Shown piece after piece: positions 32,511-42,167 of a stretch of 64,000 nucleotides of DNA (position 1 is its first letter; every line of letters starts with the position of its first letter). The translations under genes were made by a program, and so were the position numbers. Location: contig JAUILA010000002.1 in NCBI GenBank assembly GCA_030432655.1, positions 62,001-126,000 of the forward strand, in the 5' to 3' direction. Under the pieces are notes generated by a model that worked only from the letters and a program-made list of their open reading frames with translations, was not told the DNA's origin and did not search any database. Source of the DNA: Bacteroidia bacterium. Its GTDB lineage: Bacteria > Bacteroidota > Bacteroidia > Cytophagales > Cyclobacteriaceae.

Positions 32511-33734
32511 TTATAAATTTTCAGCAGTCTGGAAACGGGTGGCTATTATGGCCGGGCGGTAGGATATGGCCAGGGTGATGATGATCAGGCTAGCGGCCAC
32601 ATACAGAAAATCCTCCACGCGCATGACTACCGGGTAATCTTCCAGGACAGCCGTTTCCATTCCCATAGATACTAGTCCGTAAGTCTGCTGGGCCCAGCAG
32701 ATAAGCGCCCCTATCAGGAGGCCGATCATGGATCCGCCCAGGCTGATGATCGCGCCCTCGGCAAGGAAGATGCGTCGGATCAACCGGTTACGTGCTCCCA
32801 TGGCATAGAGCACCGAAATGTCCTTTTTCTTGTCTATGGCCAGCATGGTTAGCGCAAAGAAAATGTTGATGCTGCCTACAGCAAGAATAAATGAAAAGGC
32901 AATGAATACGAATAGTTTCTCAAGGTTCAGCAGCTTGTATAAATCCTGGTGCTGTTCCTCGTTGTCCTGGACTTTGAACGACGGGCCTAGCGTGGAGATC
33001 AGATTTTCCTTCACTTCCTCAACGGATGTCCCCTCCGATACTTTAACTTCCAGCGAAGTGCGCTTATCACCGTAATCAAGTAATTCACGGGCAAAATCCA
33101 GTGGCACGAAAATAAAGTTTTCGTCATAATTCTTCTCAATGGCAAAGACACTCCCCGGGAGAATGCTTTTTCTGCTGTATAATTTACTGGGATCAAGGGT
33201 CGAGGTGGCGACATCTTTAATGTAGTAAACCTGGAGCGGATAAAGGTCAGAGCCAGGCATGATCGACAGGGCAAACTGGATACCTCGTCCGATGATTGCA
33301 TAATTGATCCCGTCTTCCCTAAGCTTGAGGTCACCTGCGACAATCGCAGAATCAATCCTGCGCTGGTCGAGAAAATTTTCGCTTACCCCTTTAATGGTAA
33401 CTACAATATCCGAATCACGGTATTTTACATAGGCATAGTCTTCAATGACTTCCGTAATAATACCAACGCCCTCAATTTCACTTATCGTGTTTTCCAGTGA
33501 ATCATCGTAGACAAATGATTTTCCTTCAGCCGCCTCAATCTTTATCTGGGGGTCGAAGGCATTGTAAAGCGTTCTGAGGAGGTCTTCAAGACCGTTGAAT
33601 ACGGAAAGTACAATAATCAGCGCCGCCGTACAGACCGCTACGATCAGCATCGAAATGATCGAAATGATATTTATAAAATTCCTTTTTCGCTTCGAGCGAA
33701 AGTATTTCCTGGCAATAAAAAATGGAAGATTCAA
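32511..33734 (-). CDS. LolC/LolE-like ABC transporter permease (FtsX family)
   Basis: Inner-membrane permease of 407 residues with the MacB/LolC layout: an N-terminal cytoplasmic motif (FFIARKYFRSKRKRNFINII), a first membrane helix (about 24-47), a large periplasmic domain (about 50-270) and three C-terminal helices forming the FtsX domain. The IARKYFRSKRK start and the IISIISMLIV helix match lipoprotein-releasing permeases, which extract lipoproteins for transfer to the outer membrane. No ATPase partner (LolD) is adjacent. The gene follows rbfA by 4 bases on the same strand, an arrangement common in Cytophagales. Confidence 0.88.
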   Translation of the reverse strand: MNLPFFIARKYFRSKRKRNFINIISIISMLIVAVCTAALIIVLSVFNGLEDLLRTLYNAFDPQIKIEAAEGKSFVYDDSLENTISEIEGVGIITEVIEDYAYVKYRDSDIVVTIKGVSENFLDQRRIDSAIVAGDLKLREDGINYAIIGRGIQFALSIMPGSDLYPLQVYYIKDVATSTLDPSKLYSRKSILPGSVFAIEKNYDENFIFVPLDFARELLDYGDKRTSLEVKVSEGTSVEEVKENLISTLGPSFKVQDNEEQHQDLYKLLNLEKLFVFIAFSFILAVGSINIFFALTMLAIDKKKDISVLYAMGARNRLIRRIFLAEGAIISLGGSMIGLLIGALICWAQQTYGLVSMGMETAVLEDYPVVMRVEDFLYVAASLIIITLAISYRPAIIATRFQTAENL

Positions 33735-33738
33735 TGCT

Positions 33739-34116
33739 TCAGGTTTCTTTGTCTTCGTCTGCAGGCGGGATATTCAGATCATCAATGAGCTTGTCAATCC
33801 GAGCAGCGCGCTCTTCCAGCTCATCAATGAAAAATTGCAGGTCAGGTACGATCCGTACCTGTTTCCCAATTTTATTTCCCAGTTCCCTTCTAATTTCACT
33901 CTTGTGATGATTGATCTTTTCCAGCAGTTCCTCCTTATTCTCCATAAACATGCTCAGGTATACCCGCGCAATACTCAGGTCAGGGGTTACACCCACCGCC
34001 GCAACAGTCACAAAGGAAGATCCGAAAATTCCCATCTTGTCTTTGTGGATGATATCACTCAGGTCCTTCTGCAGCAGGCGTGCGACTTTTTGCTGTCTTT
34101 TGCTTTCATTCATCAT
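33739..34116 (-). CDS. rbfA: Ribosome-binding factor A
   Basis: Late 30S maturation factor that binds 16S rRNA during cold-sensitive processing. The 125-residue protein has the single KH-like domain: SKRQQKVARLLQKDLSDII at the start, GVTPDLSIARVYLSMF in the middle, and IGKQVRIVPDLQFFIDELEE near the end, followed by an acidic tail (PPADEDKET). Two ATGs begin the frame. It is the first gene of a pair with the LolC/E-like permease, 4 bases apart. Confidence 0.93.
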   Translation of the reverse strand: MMNESKRQQKVARLLQKDLSDIIHKDKMGIFGSSFVTVAAVGVTPDLSIARVYLSMFMENKEELLEKINHHKSEIRRELGNKIGKQVRIVPDLQFFIDELEERAARIDKLIDDLNIPPADEDKET

Positions 34117-34242
34117 TACAAATATGATATTTAAATTTAATTTTATCGATAGTAAACCTTTACTTTACCCGAACCTTTCCAAAGAAGCGAAAGGATGCCA
34201 GGAGGTATTTTTTAATTTTCCGGTAATTTAAAATATAACAAA

Positions 34243-35655
34243 TTGCTCAAGTATTTCCGAATCAATGATCCGTACAGGCTGATTGTGCTCTTTGTGCTGA
34301 TGCTCGCCTTTCGCCTTCCGGTCATGCTCTCCGGTGATTTCCTGACCTATCCCGAATTATATAATCTGCTGATCGGCGAACGCATGGGAGACGGGTTCAA
34401 ACTTTACAGTGAAATCTGGAACCGGTCGGCACCTCTGGCCGGAATGACCTACGGGGTTATTGACTTTCTCTTTGGCCGCTCCCAGCTTGCCTGGCAGATT
34501 ATTTCGCTGCTGGTGGTACTGGTTCAGTGTTTTTTGTTTAACCGGATATTGCTTGCCGGTAAAGCGTTCAATGAGAACACCTACATTCCCGGGGTGGTTT
34601 ACGGCATTCTGATGACCTGGTTCTTTGATATGTATTCGCTGACCCCTCCGTTGCTCGGGCTGACCTTTGTTCTCATTGCCATGGGTGGTGTATTTGAACA
34701 TATGGAACTTAAGGCCAAACGGGACGAACAGCTGCTGTACATCGGGCTTCACCTGGGAGTCGCCGTGATGTTCTTTCTTCCGTACGTAGTCGTGGTATTC
34801 CTAATTATGATTGGTTTCGCACTTTTTACCGGAACCACCCCGCGCCGGTACCTGCTTTTCCTTTATGGTGTATCCCTGCCCGTAATCCTGGCCATCATGT
34901 TTTACATGTTTACCGGACGTTTGAAAGAAGTAATTGCCCAGTTTGTGCTTACGCTCTTTGACTATCCGGTCACCTTTTATTTCGAATGGCTGGATCTTCT
35001 CCTTCTTTTTGCCCTCCCGGTTTTCTTCATTCTGGGTGGTATGTTCCGCCTGATCCAGGGGGCACGCCTGACCGTTTTTCAGTCCAACCTGAGCCGGTTT
35101 ATGATTATCTGGATGTTCTTTTTTATCCTCTACTTCTTCCTGATCAAGGACATTGCACCCGCCTACATGATTTTCCTTGTACCGCCGGCCGCCTTCTTTA
35201 TCAGTCATTACTTCTTTCAGTTTCGTAAAAAGTGGGTGGCGGAAATTGTATTTGTAATTTTCCTGGCAGGACCTCTTTTGTTCAATCTGGGCACTATTTT
35301 CGGATTTTTTATAACCGACGAAGTGATTGGAACCGAAGATTATATTGTGGCTGTACCTGAAAATGAATCACAGGTCAATGGAAAACGGGTACTGGTGCTA
35401 TCGCAAGACCTGGCACCATACAGGAATGCCATACCTGCCACACCGTTTCTGGATTATGAATTATCGGGAGAATTATTCACAAATCCGGGCTACTATGACA
35501 ATCTCACGCTGATTGCCAATGGCTTTGCCGGTGACATGCCGGATGTAATTGTGGATCCTCAGGGACTGATGGGGCCAGTATTTGAAAAAATACCTGTGCT
35601 GGCCCGGCAATTTCGCTCATCCGGGGATGGAGTCTATCTGCGGATTACCGATTAG
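34243..35655 (+). CDS. Polytopic inner-membrane protein, unknown (DUF6427-like)
   Basis: A 470-residue protein with roughly 10-12 hydrophobic segments spread from residue 14 to about 355, then a soluble C-terminal domain of some 110 residues. The start is a TTG at 34243 (MLKYFRINDPYRLIVLFVL); the next in-frame ATG would remove part of the first helix. The FRINDPYRL head and the membrane pattern resemble a Bacteroidota family usually called DUF6427, and glycosyltransferase-C-like proteins also have this build, but no catalytic Asp pair can be assigned. The stop shares 4 bases with the convergent rpiB stop. Confidence 0.7.
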   Translation: MLKYFRINDPYRLIVLFVLMLAFRLPVMLSGDFLTYPELYNLLIGERMGDGFKLYSEIWNRSAPLAGMTYGVIDFLFGRSQLAWQIISLLVVLVQCFLFNRILLAGKAFNENTYIPGVVYGILMTWFFDMYSLTPPLLGLTFVLIAMGGVFEHMELKAKRDEQLLYIGLHLGVAVMFFLPYVVVVFLIMIGFALFTGTTPRRYLLFLYGVSLPVILAIMFYMFTGRLKEVIAQFVLTLFDYPVTFYFEWLDLLLLFALPVFFILGGMFRLIQGARLTVFQSNLSRFMIIWMFFFILYFFLIKDIAPAYMIFLVPPAAFFISHYFFQFRKKWVAEIVFVIFLAGPLLFNLGTIFGFFITDEVIGTEDYIVAVPENESQVNGKRVLVLSQDLAPYRNAIPATPFLDYELSGELFTNPGYYDNLTLIANGFAGDMPDVIVDPQGLMGPVFEKIPVLARQFRSSGDGVYLRITD

Positions 35656-36083
35656 GAACAAATCTTGTCAACCCGGCGCTGGTGCCGGCCCCCTTCAAAC
35701 TGCTCACTCAGGAACGAACTGACAATTTTTTCGGTCAGAACGTAGGAAACAAACCTTGCGGGTATGCACAGGATATTGGCATTGTTGTGTTGCCTGGCAA
35801 GCATGGCCAGATCTTCATTCCAGCAAATGGCAGCCCTTACCGAAGAATACTTGTTGGCAGTCATAGCTACTCCGTTACCGCTGCCACAGATAAGGATGCC
35901 CATCGGGTATTCCCTGTCATTGACTGAACTGGCAACCGGGTGGGCAAAATCCGGGTAATCAACCGAGTCAGATGAATGGGCTCCGAAATCCCGGATTTGG
36001 TACCCTTTATCCTGAAGATGGTGAATTAGGCGGTCTTTATAATCAAATCCTGCGTGATCCGATCCGATGGCAATAGTCATCAT
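35652..36083 (-). CDS. rpiB: Ribose 5-phosphate isomerase B
   Basis: Interconverts ribose 5-phosphate and ribulose 5-phosphate in the pentose phosphate pathway. The 143-residue protein has the RpiB/LacAB fold motifs: IAIGSDHAGFDYK (D9, H10), the catalytic base C66 with GSGNG (67-71), and H99-N100 (RQHNNANIL). The ATG overlaps the tatC stop by 4 bases. It is therefore the last gene of a leftward glyA-tatC-rpiB operon. Confidence 0.93.
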   Translation of the reverse strand: MMTIAIGSDHAGFDYKDRLIHHLQDKGYQIRDFGAHSSDSVDYPDFAHPVASSVNDREYPMGILICGSGNGVAMTANKYSSVRAAICWNEDLAMLARQHNNANILCIPARFVSYVLTEKIVSSFLSEQFEGGRHQRRVDKICS

Positions 36084-36919
36084 TCTTTTGTATTTAATAG
36101 CTCTTGTTTTTGCTGTCGCTTCAATACACGGCCAGATATGAATATGCTGAATTGATAAAGTCCGAATAAAGGTACAGCAATCAATATTTGGCTCAATGGG
36201 TCCGGCGGGGTCAGTAAGGCACCCAAAATAAGGATTACCACAATGGCATGCTTGCGATAAGTACGCATGAGCTGTGGGGTTACAAGCCCGACCTTTGTCA
36301 GAAAATAAACCACAATGGGAAGCTGAAAGAGAATTCCGCTTCCCAGGACCAGCATGGATACCGTGGAAACATAAGAAGTAATGTCAAATTCGTTCGTCAC
36401 CATACTACTGACCTGGTACCGGGCAAGAAAATTGACGGCAAGCGGCGACATAACGAAATATCCGAACAAAACACCCATAGAGAACAGGATGGCCACATAC
36501 AGGACCGCTCCCCTCGAAGTATTTCGCTCATTTTGGTAAAGTCCTGGCCTGATGAATCTCCAGATTTCCCAGAAGACATAGGGGAAGGCTGCAATCAGTC
36601 CTATCACAAAGGAGGATGTGATATGCATGGTAAACTGGCCTGTCATTTTCCGGCTTTGGATCATAAACGGAACATCTTCAATACATAAGGCGTCTGAATT
36701 GACCCATTCTCCCATTTTACATAATAACCGGAAAGTCAGAAACTCCGGTTTTGCAGGACCAAATATTATCGTGTCCCAGACAAAGTCCTTGGCAATAAAT
36801 ACCACAATACTGATCACTAAAATGGCAATAGTAGCGCGTACAATATGCCAGCGTAACTCCTCGAGGTGATCGAGGAAGGACATTTCCTTTTCTTCGGGCT
36901 GATCAAGAGGCGTTGCCAA
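36080..36919 (-). CDS. tatC: Sec-independent protein translocase TatC
   Basis: Core membrane subunit of the twin-arginine translocase, which recognises RR signal peptides and exports folded proteins. The 279-residue protein begins with the invariant cytoplasmic signature FLDHLEELRWHIVRA (residues 15-29). Six membrane helices follow, with the family segments FWEIWRFIRPGLYQNER and a final LTPPDPLSQILIAVPLFGLYQ. The partner TatA is not in the window. It lies between glyA (5 bases upstream) and rpiB (4-base overlap), so it is co-transcribed with them. Confidence 0.95.
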   Translation of the reverse strand: MATPLDQPEEKEMSFLDHLEELRWHIVRATIAILVISIVVFIAKDFVWDTIIFGPAKPEFLTFRLLCKMGEWVNSDALCIEDVPFMIQSRKMTGQFTMHITSSFVIGLIAAFPYVFWEIWRFIRPGLYQNERNTSRGAVLYVAILFSMGVLFGYFVMSPLAVNFLARYQVSSMVTNEFDITSYVSTVSMLVLGSGILFQLPIVVYFLTKVGLVTPQLMRTYRKHAIVVILILGALLTPPDPLSQILIAVPLFGLYQFSIFISGRVLKRQQKQELLNTKE

Positions 36920-36924
36920 AATTA

Positions 36925-38202
36925 TCAGTCTTCTTTATAAAGTGGAAAATGATTCATCCAGTCGTTGATCTCTCCGCGTACCTCACTCAGCACCTTGTCA
37001 TTTTCAGGATTCATAAGGACCTTGTCAATAAGTGAAACAACTTTCTCCATGTCGGATTCCTTCATTCCGCGGGTAGTAATGGCCGCCGTTCCGACGCGCA
37101 TCCCGGAAGTGACAAACGGACTTTCCGTGTCAAATGGTACCATGTTCTTGTTGATGGTGATATCCGCCTTGATCAGTGAGTTTTCTGCTACCTTCCCGGT
37201 GAGTCCCTTGGACCGCAGATCGATCAACATCATATGGTTGTCCGTACCGTCACTGATCACCTTGTATCCTTTGTCAACAAAATTTTGCGCCATGGTTTGC
37301 GCATTCTTAACGACCTGGACCACATACGCCATATAATCCTCACTCAGCGCTTCCTCAAATGCGATAGCCTTGGCCGCAATCACATGTTCCAGCGGACCGC
37401 CCTGCGTTCCTGGAAATACACCGGAGTCAAGCATCGATGAAATTTTCCGGACAGCACCCTTCGGTGTTTTAATCCCCCAGGGATTGTCAAAGTCTTCGCC
37501 GATCATGATCATACCACCGCGGGGACCCCGCAGTGTTTTATGCGTGGTGGTGGTAACAATATGGCAATGGGCCAGCGGATCATTCAGCAGACCCCGGGCA
37601 ATCAGGCCTGACGGGTGCGAAATATCTGCCATCAGCAAAGCACCACACTCATCTGCGGCTTCGCGTAACCGTTTGTAATCCCAGTCGCGGCTGTAGGCCG
37701 ATGCACCGGCAATTATAAGTTTTGGTTTCTCCTTACGGGCGATTTCAGATACGTGGTCGAAATCAATCAAACCGGTCGATTCTTCTACGCCGTAAAAAAT
37801 GGGCTCATATAATTTCCCGGAGAAATTAACCGGAGAACCGTGTGTGAGGTGCCCCCCGTGTGACAGGTCAAACCCAAGTATTTTATCTCCTTTTTCCAGC
37901 ACTGCCAGCATCACGGCGGCATTGGCCTGGGCACCACTGTGGGGCTGAACATTGGCCCAGCTTGCTCCGAATAACTCCTTCGCCCGGTCAATCGCAAGCT
38001 GCTCAATTTCATCAACGACTTCGCATCCACCATAATATCTTTTTCCAGGAAGGCCTTCCGCATACTTGTTGGTCAGGACGGTGCCCATCGCTTCCATAAC
38101 CTGCGGAGAGGCAAAATTTTCAGAAGCAATTAATTCAATTCCGGAGATCTGACGTTGTTTTTCTTTCGCAATAAGGTTGAAAATCTGTTCGTCTCTTTGC
38201 AT
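36925..38202 (-). CDS. glyA: Serine hydroxymethyltransferase
   Basis: PLP enzyme converting serine and tetrahydrofolate to glycine and methylene-tetrahydrofolate, the main source of one-carbon units. The 425-residue length is normal. The PLP lysine is K222 in [25 protein letters not shown] (23-32), [15 protein letters not shown] (48-62) and [10 protein letters not shown] (89-98) are conserved family blocks. It opens the glyA-tatC-rpiB operon behind a near-perfect promoter (38227-38257). The PLP-biosynthesis gene pdxJ is about 0.8 kb away. Confidence 0.97.
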   Translation of the reverse strand: MQRDEQIFNLIAKEKQRQISGIELIASENFASPQVMEAMGTVLTNKYAEGLPGKRYYGGCEVVDEIEQLAIDRAKELFGASWANVQPHSGAQANAAVMLAVLEKGDKILGFDLSHGGHLTHGSPVNFSGKLYEPIFYGVEESTGLIDFDHVSEIARKEKPKLIIAGASAYSRDWDYKRLREAADECGALLMADISHPSGLIARGLLNDPLAHCHIVTTTTHKTLRGPRGGMIMIGEDFDNPWGIKTPKGAVRKISSMLDSGVFPGTQGGPLEHVIAAKAIAFEEALSEDYMAYVVQVVKNAQTMAQNFVDKGYKVISDGTDNHMMLIDLRSKGLTGKVAENSLIKADITINKNMVPFDTESPFVTSGMRVGTAAITTRGMKESDMEKVVSLIDKVLMNPENDKVLSEVRGEINDWMNHFPLYKED

Positions 38203-38226
38203 ATTATGGTGAGATTAAATGAGGCC

Positions 38227-38257
38227 CAAAAATAGTGCAACGTTTAAATATAACCAA
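38227..38257 (-). promoter_or_regulatory. Promoter of the glyA-tatC-rpiB operon
   Basis: On the minus strand TTG (38257-38255), a 20-base spacer and TATTTTTG (38234-38227) match the Bacteroidota consensus. The implied leader is about 18 bases. Confidence 0.62.
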
Positions 38258-38296
38258 TTAGTTAAGGTCACTCTTTATTAACTCAATCCGATAACA

Positions 38297-39025
38297 ATGA
38301 AAACCTATGCGACAATACTCCTGATAGTGCTGATGATCCCTTTTTATGGCTGTGATTTTGACCTGGGAGAACGTGGTAATGGCGAGATTACCACTAAAAC
38401 CTATGAAGTAGATGATTTCAGCTCCGTGAATTTGCGCGGTGGATTTGAAATTATTCTCAAAGAGGCCCGTTCACCCCAGGTGACAGTGTCCATCGATGAC
38501 AACCTGATGTCCCTGATCGATGTAAATTCTTCCGGCGGCGTGCTCAACATCGATGCCATGGAGAAGATTCGTCCGACCGACGGGGCTAAAATTACCATTG
38601 AATATACCCGCCTGGAACGGCTCGAAGTCTCCGGGGCGGCCGAGGTAAATGCGGAAAATATCATATCGGCCCGTGAATTCAGCCTGGAAATGTCAGGTGC
38701 CGGAGATGTCGACCTTGAACTGGATCTTGGACGTCTGGAGATCAATGTTTCCGGGGCAGGTTCAGTGAAACTTGCCGGTATGGCCGAGGAACAGGATATT
38801 CAGATGAGCGGTGCCGGCAGCTACGAGGCCAAAGATCTGGAAAGCAAATCCTGTACAATAGCCCTTTCGGGTGTCGGCGGGGCTGAGGTCTTTGCCACGG
38901 AATACCTGGATGCCCGGATCAGCGGGATCGGCGGCGTGGAATATTATGGCAATCCTTCTGAAGTAAAATCCGATATAAGCGGCATGGGATCTATCAAGGC
39001 AGCTGACGACGGGGAATCCATGTAG
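38297..39025 (+). CDS. Head-GIN domain lipoprotein (DUF2807)
   Basis: A 242-residue lipoprotein with signal peptide and lipobox (IPFYGCDFD). The head-GIN/DUF2807 domain begins at about residue 36 (YEVDDFSSVNLRGGFEIILKE), and a right-handed beta-helix-like series of short repeats follows, with SGAGDV, SGAGSV, SGAGSY, SGVGGA, SGIGGV and SGMGSI spaced about 20 residues apart. These domains are probably auto-transporter-like adhesive or structural surface proteins; their function is not established. The 3' end lies one base from the convergent pdxJ stop. Confidence 0.88.
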   Translation: MKTYATILLIVLMIPFYGCDFDLGERGNGEITTKTYEVDDFSSVNLRGGFEIILKEARSPQVTVSIDDNLMSLIDVNSSGGVLNIDAMEKIRPTDGAKITIEYTRLERLEVSGAAEVNAENIISAREFSLEMSGAGDVDLELDLGRLEINVSGAGSVKLAGMAEEQDIQMSGAGSYEAKDLESKSCTIALSGVGGAEVFATEYLDARISGIGGVEYYGNPSEVKSDISGMGSIKAADDGESM

Positions 39026-39026
39026 T

Positions 39027-39749
39027 CTAGACGTAGCAGCCGCAGGCTTTCAGATACATCTGTATGGTATTCTCCAGTCCCAGATAGAGCGCATCGCATA
39101 TCAGGGCATGCCCGATGGAAACTTCGGCGAGATTTGGTATGCGGTCAGCAAAAAAGGCCAGGTTGACCAGGTCCAGGTCGTGGCCGGCATTAATCTGAAG
39201 TCCGGCCGCGTGTGCTGCGACCGCCGTGCGTATATAGGGCTCAATAGCAGATTCTCGGTCTTCAATATATCCGCTGGCATAGGACTCCGTATACAGTTCG
39301 ATCCGGTCGGTACCCGTAAGTCCGGCAGATTCCACCATTTCTTCTTCCGGATCCAGAAATATGGAGGTACGGATGTTCCACTCCTTCAGCTGACCAATGA
39401 TCTCCTGTAATTTTCCCAGATTGTTTTTGGTGTCCCAGCCGGCATTAGAGGTAAGTACATCCGGGGAATCGGGAACCAGGGTCGCCTGTGCTGGCCTTAC
39501 TTCTTTCACAATCTGCATGAATCGTTCATCCGGGTACCCTTCTATGTTGAATTCAGTTTTGACAACCGGCGCCAGGTCGAATACATCTTTCCTGGTGATG
39601 TGCCGCTCATCGGGTCGGGGATGGACAGTGATGCCCTGTGCCCCGAACCGCTCGCAATCCATGGCCACCTGAACTACATCGGGATTATTGCCTCCGCGCG
39701 CGTTACGAAGGGTTGCTACTTTGTTAATATTGACGCTTAGCCTCACCAT
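39027..39749 (-). CDS. pdxJ: Pyridoxine 5'-phosphate synthase
   Basis: Condenses 3-amino-1-hydroxyacetone phosphate with deoxyxylulose 5-phosphate to give pyridoxine 5'-phosphate, the last ring-closing step of DXP-dependent vitamin B6 synthesis. The 240-residue TIM barrel carries [14 protein letters not shown] (7-20), H43 and R45 ([10 protein letters not shown]), H50 and the GHDLDLVNL loop. PdxA and PdxB are not in the window. It is transcribed leftward and convergent with the head-GIN gene. Confidence 0.95.
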   Translation of the reverse strand: MVRLSVNINKVATLRNARGGNNPDVVQVAMDCERFGAQGITVHPRPDERHITRKDVFDLAPVVKTEFNIEGYPDERFMQIVKEVRPAQATLVPDSPDVLTSNAGWDTKNNLGKLQEIIGQLKEWNIRTSIFLDPEEEMVESAGLTGTDRIELYTESYASGYIEDRESAIEPYIRTAVAAHAAGLQINAGHDLDLVNLAFFADRIPNLAEVSIGHALICDALYLGLENTIQMYLKACGCYV

Positions 39750-39768
39750 TCGAAATAGAATTATCAGT

Positions 39769-39776
39769 ACATTTGT
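39769..39776 (+). promoter_or_regulatory. -7 box ahead of the YqeY gene
   Basis: TACATTTG matches TAnnTTTG and lies 41 bases before the ATG. No good -33 element is visible. Confidence 0.3.
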
Positions 39777-39817
39777 TGTAAAGGTACACTACAAATTTAA
39801 ATAAACACATCCTAACC

Positions 39818-40270
39818 ATGAACCTGAAACAACGTATAGATCAGGATATTAAGCAGGCAATGCTCAGCAAAAATAAAGAAGAGTTGACCGCGCTTCGCGG
39901 GATCAAATCGCTGATCCTGCTGGCGGAAACGGAGAAGGGGGGCGGGGATGGACTTACCAGCGAAACTGAAATGAAAATCCTTACCAAGTCTGCCAAGCAA
40001 AGGAAGGAGTCGGCTGAACTTTTCCGCAAAGAAGGCCGTACCGACCTGGCGGAGAAGGAAGAATTTGAGCTGGATGTTATCAATCGCTATCTTCCTGAGC
40101 AAATGAGTGAAGAGGAGATCAGGGCTGTACTCGAAAAAATTATACAGGATACCGGGGCCTCCCAGCCTTCCGATATGGGAAAGGTGATGGGGAGAGCAAC
40201 GGGCCAGCTGGCTGGTAAGGCAGATGGAAAAACAATTGCCGGCCTGGTGAAACAAATGCTCGCTTCCTGA
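39818..40270 (+). CDS. GatB/YqeY-domain protein
   Basis: A 150-residue protein of the YqeY family, which shares the C-terminal tRNA-binding domain of the aspartyl/glutamyl-tRNA amidotransferase GatB. Typical features: LKQRIDQDIKQAMLSKNKEELTALRGIKS at the start, RKESAELFRKEGRTDLAEKEEFEL in the middle, and KVMGRATGQLAGKADGKTIAGLVK at the end. Its function is not firmly known; tRNA or ribosome association is assumed. It opens the long rightward cluster, and its stop overlaps the CvpA start by one base (TGATG). Confidence 0.92.
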   Translation: MNLKQRIDQDIKQAMLSKNKEELTALRGIKSLILLAETEKGGGDGLTSETEMKILTKSAKQRKESAELFRKEGRTDLAEKEEFELDVINRYLPEQMSEEEIRAVLEKIIQDTGASQPSDMGKVMGRATGQLAGKADGKTIAGLVKQMLAS

Positions 40271-40794
40271 TGAGTATGCTGGATATCATTATCCTTGTAC
40301 CCCTGGTCATTGGCGCCTGGAAGGGGTTCAGGGATGGCCTGATCGTCGAATTGTTTTCATTCCTGGCACTTATCCTGGGGATCGTCGGCGGGTTCAAGCT
40401 GCTCCATGTGGTCATGGAGTTTATGCGTGAAAAATGGGATATTAATGGAGAATGGCTGCCAATACTTGCGTTTCTGCTCATTTTTGTGGCAATTATTGTT
40501 CTGACCAATATTGTGGGCAAGACCCTGAGTAAATTGGTAAATGTTACTTTCCTTGGGGTTTTTGATAAACTGGGCGGAGCGGTCCTGGCAGTATTCAAAT
40601 GGGCGCTGGGGATCAGTGTCCTTATCTGGATATTAAACCGGATGGACCTCGAATTACCGAACGAATGGATCGGCGATTCTATGATTTATCCCTACCTCGA
40701 ACCTATGGCTGAATATATGTGGGACCTCGTTTCCTATATTTTTCCCGTGGCAGGCGACTTCTTTGAACAAATAAAAGACTATACCCTGGAATGA
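40270..40794 (+). CDS. CvpA-family membrane protein
   Basis: A 174-residue inner-membrane protein with four hydrophobic segments (about 5-22, 27-50, 64-86 and 100-120). It has the family's LDIIILVPLVIGAWKGFRDG start with a GF-x-D-G motif at the first loop. CvpA was first linked to colicin V production and envelope homeostasis; its precise action is unclear. Overlaps on both sides (1 base with YqeY, 4 bases with pabA) show tight coupling. Confidence 0.9.
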   Translation: MSMLDIIILVPLVIGAWKGFRDGLIVELFSFLALILGIVGGFKLLHVVMEFMREKWDINGEWLPILAFLLIFVAIIVLTNIVGKTLSKLVNVTFLGVFDKLGGAVLAVFKWALGISVLIWILNRMDLELPNEWIGDSMIYPYLEPMAEYMWDLVSYIFPVAGDFFEQIKDYTLE

Positions 40795-41363
40795 TTCTCC
40801 TGATCGACAATTTTGATTCATTTACCTACAACCTGGTCGATTACCTGGAACAACTGGGCTGTGAATGCGAGGTTGTCAGAAACAATACCGACCTGGATAC
40901 GATCCGGGAAAAAGAATATTTTGCAATGGTCATCAGTCCCGGTCCTGAAATTCCGGCCCGCGCCGGTGTGTTGATGGATGCCATTGATTATTATCATGAT
41001 AAAATTCCGGTGCTTGGCGTCTGTCTCGGGCATCAGGCGCTCGGTCAGTATTTTGGTGCAAAGCTTGTTAAAGCCATGAGGCCGATGCACGGAAAGATTT
41101 CACGGGTGTTTACAAGGGATAAATTACTCTTCCATAAAATGCCCGCTTCATTTAATGTGGTTCGGTATAATTCCCTGATCCTCGAAGAATTTCCGGATTG
41201 CCTGATCGAAACGGCAAAAACAGCTGAGGGCGAGAATATGGCTTTCCGTCACAAAACATTTCCGGTTACCGGCGTCCAATTCCATCCGGAAGCCGCCATG
41301 ACAGAACATGGACTCAGAATCATTCAAAATTGGCTTGATTATTATGCCATAACACTGAAATAA
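40791..41363 (+). CDS. pabA: Aminodeoxychorismate/anthranilate synthase glutamine amidotransferase subunit
   Basis: Class I glutamine amidotransferase (190 residues) that supplies ammonia to aminodeoxychorismate synthase (folate) or anthranilate synthase (tryptophan). The catalytic triad is visible: C78 in GVCLGHQAL, H165 and E167 in VQFHPEA. The N-terminal LLIDNFDSFTYNLVDYLEQLG is diagnostic. No trpE or pabB is adjacent, and there is no trp operon, so the folate role or a shared role is more likely. It overlaps CvpA by 4 bases. Confidence 0.9.
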   Translation: MILLIDNFDSFTYNLVDYLEQLGCECEVVRNNTDLDTIREKEYFAMVISPGPEIPARAGVLMDAIDYYHDKIPVLGVCLGHQALGQYFGAKLVKAMRPMHGKISRVFTRDKLLFHKMPASFNVVRYNSLILEEFPDCLIETAKTAEGENMAFRHKTFPVTGVQFHPEAAMTEHGLRIIQNWLDYYAITLK

Positions 41364-41405
41364 AACATATTTGTTTACTTTGCATGAGTTCATGATAAGA
41401 GAAGC

Positions 41406-42167
41406 ATGTCAATAAATCTTAAAGAAAAAGGGAAATACAAGTATATCGATGAGGGCTCCGGCGAACCGCTGGTTCTGTTGCATGGTCTTTTTGGAGCGCT
41501 TAGTAACTGGGAAGGTGTTGTCAATTACTTCAGCCGGAATTACCGGGTGATCATCCCGATGCTGCCCATTTACGATATGCCCCTTCGGGAAGCCGGCCTG
41601 CCCGGTCTGGTGAAATTTTTGAGGGGTTTTGTAGACATTATGGATCTGGATGGATTTACACTCATTGGTAATTCCCTGGGCGGACATATTGGATTGCTTT
41701 ATACGCTGGAATACCCTGATCAGGTAAAGTATCTTGTGCTGACCGGAAGCAGCGGACTGTTTGAGGACAGCATGGGTGGTTCTTTTCCTAAAAGGGGTTC
41801 CTACGAGTACGTCCGTGAAAAGGTGGGATATACATTCTATGACCCGAACGTGGCAACTGATGATCTGATTGATGAGGTGTTTGAAACGACCAAGAGTATT
41901 CCGAAATGTCTCAGGATCGTAGCCATTGCCAAATCAGCCCAGAGAAATAATCTTGCGGAGGAATTACCAAAAATTAATAAACCAACGTTATTGATCTGGG
42001 GATTGAATGATACGATCACGCCTCCCATGGTTGCACATGAATTTAACCGCCTGATCCCTCATTCAAAGCTCACTTTCATCGATAAATGCTGCCACGCTCC
42101 GATGATGGAGAGACCGGAAGAATTTAATCGTATATTAGAGAAATTCCTGCAGGACAATGACGGCTGA
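41406..42167 (+). CDS. Alpha/beta-hydrolase
   Basis: A 253-residue alpha/beta-hydrolase with a full triad: S90 in GNSLGG, D202 in GLNDTITPP and H230 in CCHAPMMERP. The oxyanion HG motif is at 26-27 (LLHGLFGALSNW). The short cap and LERPEEFN-type end resemble meta-cleavage product hydrolases and MenH-like enzymes, but the substrate cannot be told. It lies in the conserved cluster before the CBS protein, overlapping its start by 11 bases. Confidence 0.88.
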   Translation: MSINLKEKGKYKYIDEGSGEPLVLLHGLFGALSNWEGVVNYFSRNYRVIIPMLPIYDMPLREAGLPGLVKFLRGFVDIMDLDGFTLIGNSLGGHIGLLYTLEYPDQVKYLVLTGSSGLFEDSMGGSFPKRGSYEYVREKVGYTFYDPNVATDDLIDEVFETTKSIPKCLRIVAIAKSAQRNNLAEELPKINKPTLLIWGLNDTITPPMVAHEFNRLIPHSKLTFIDKCCHAPMMERPEEFNRILEKFLQDNDG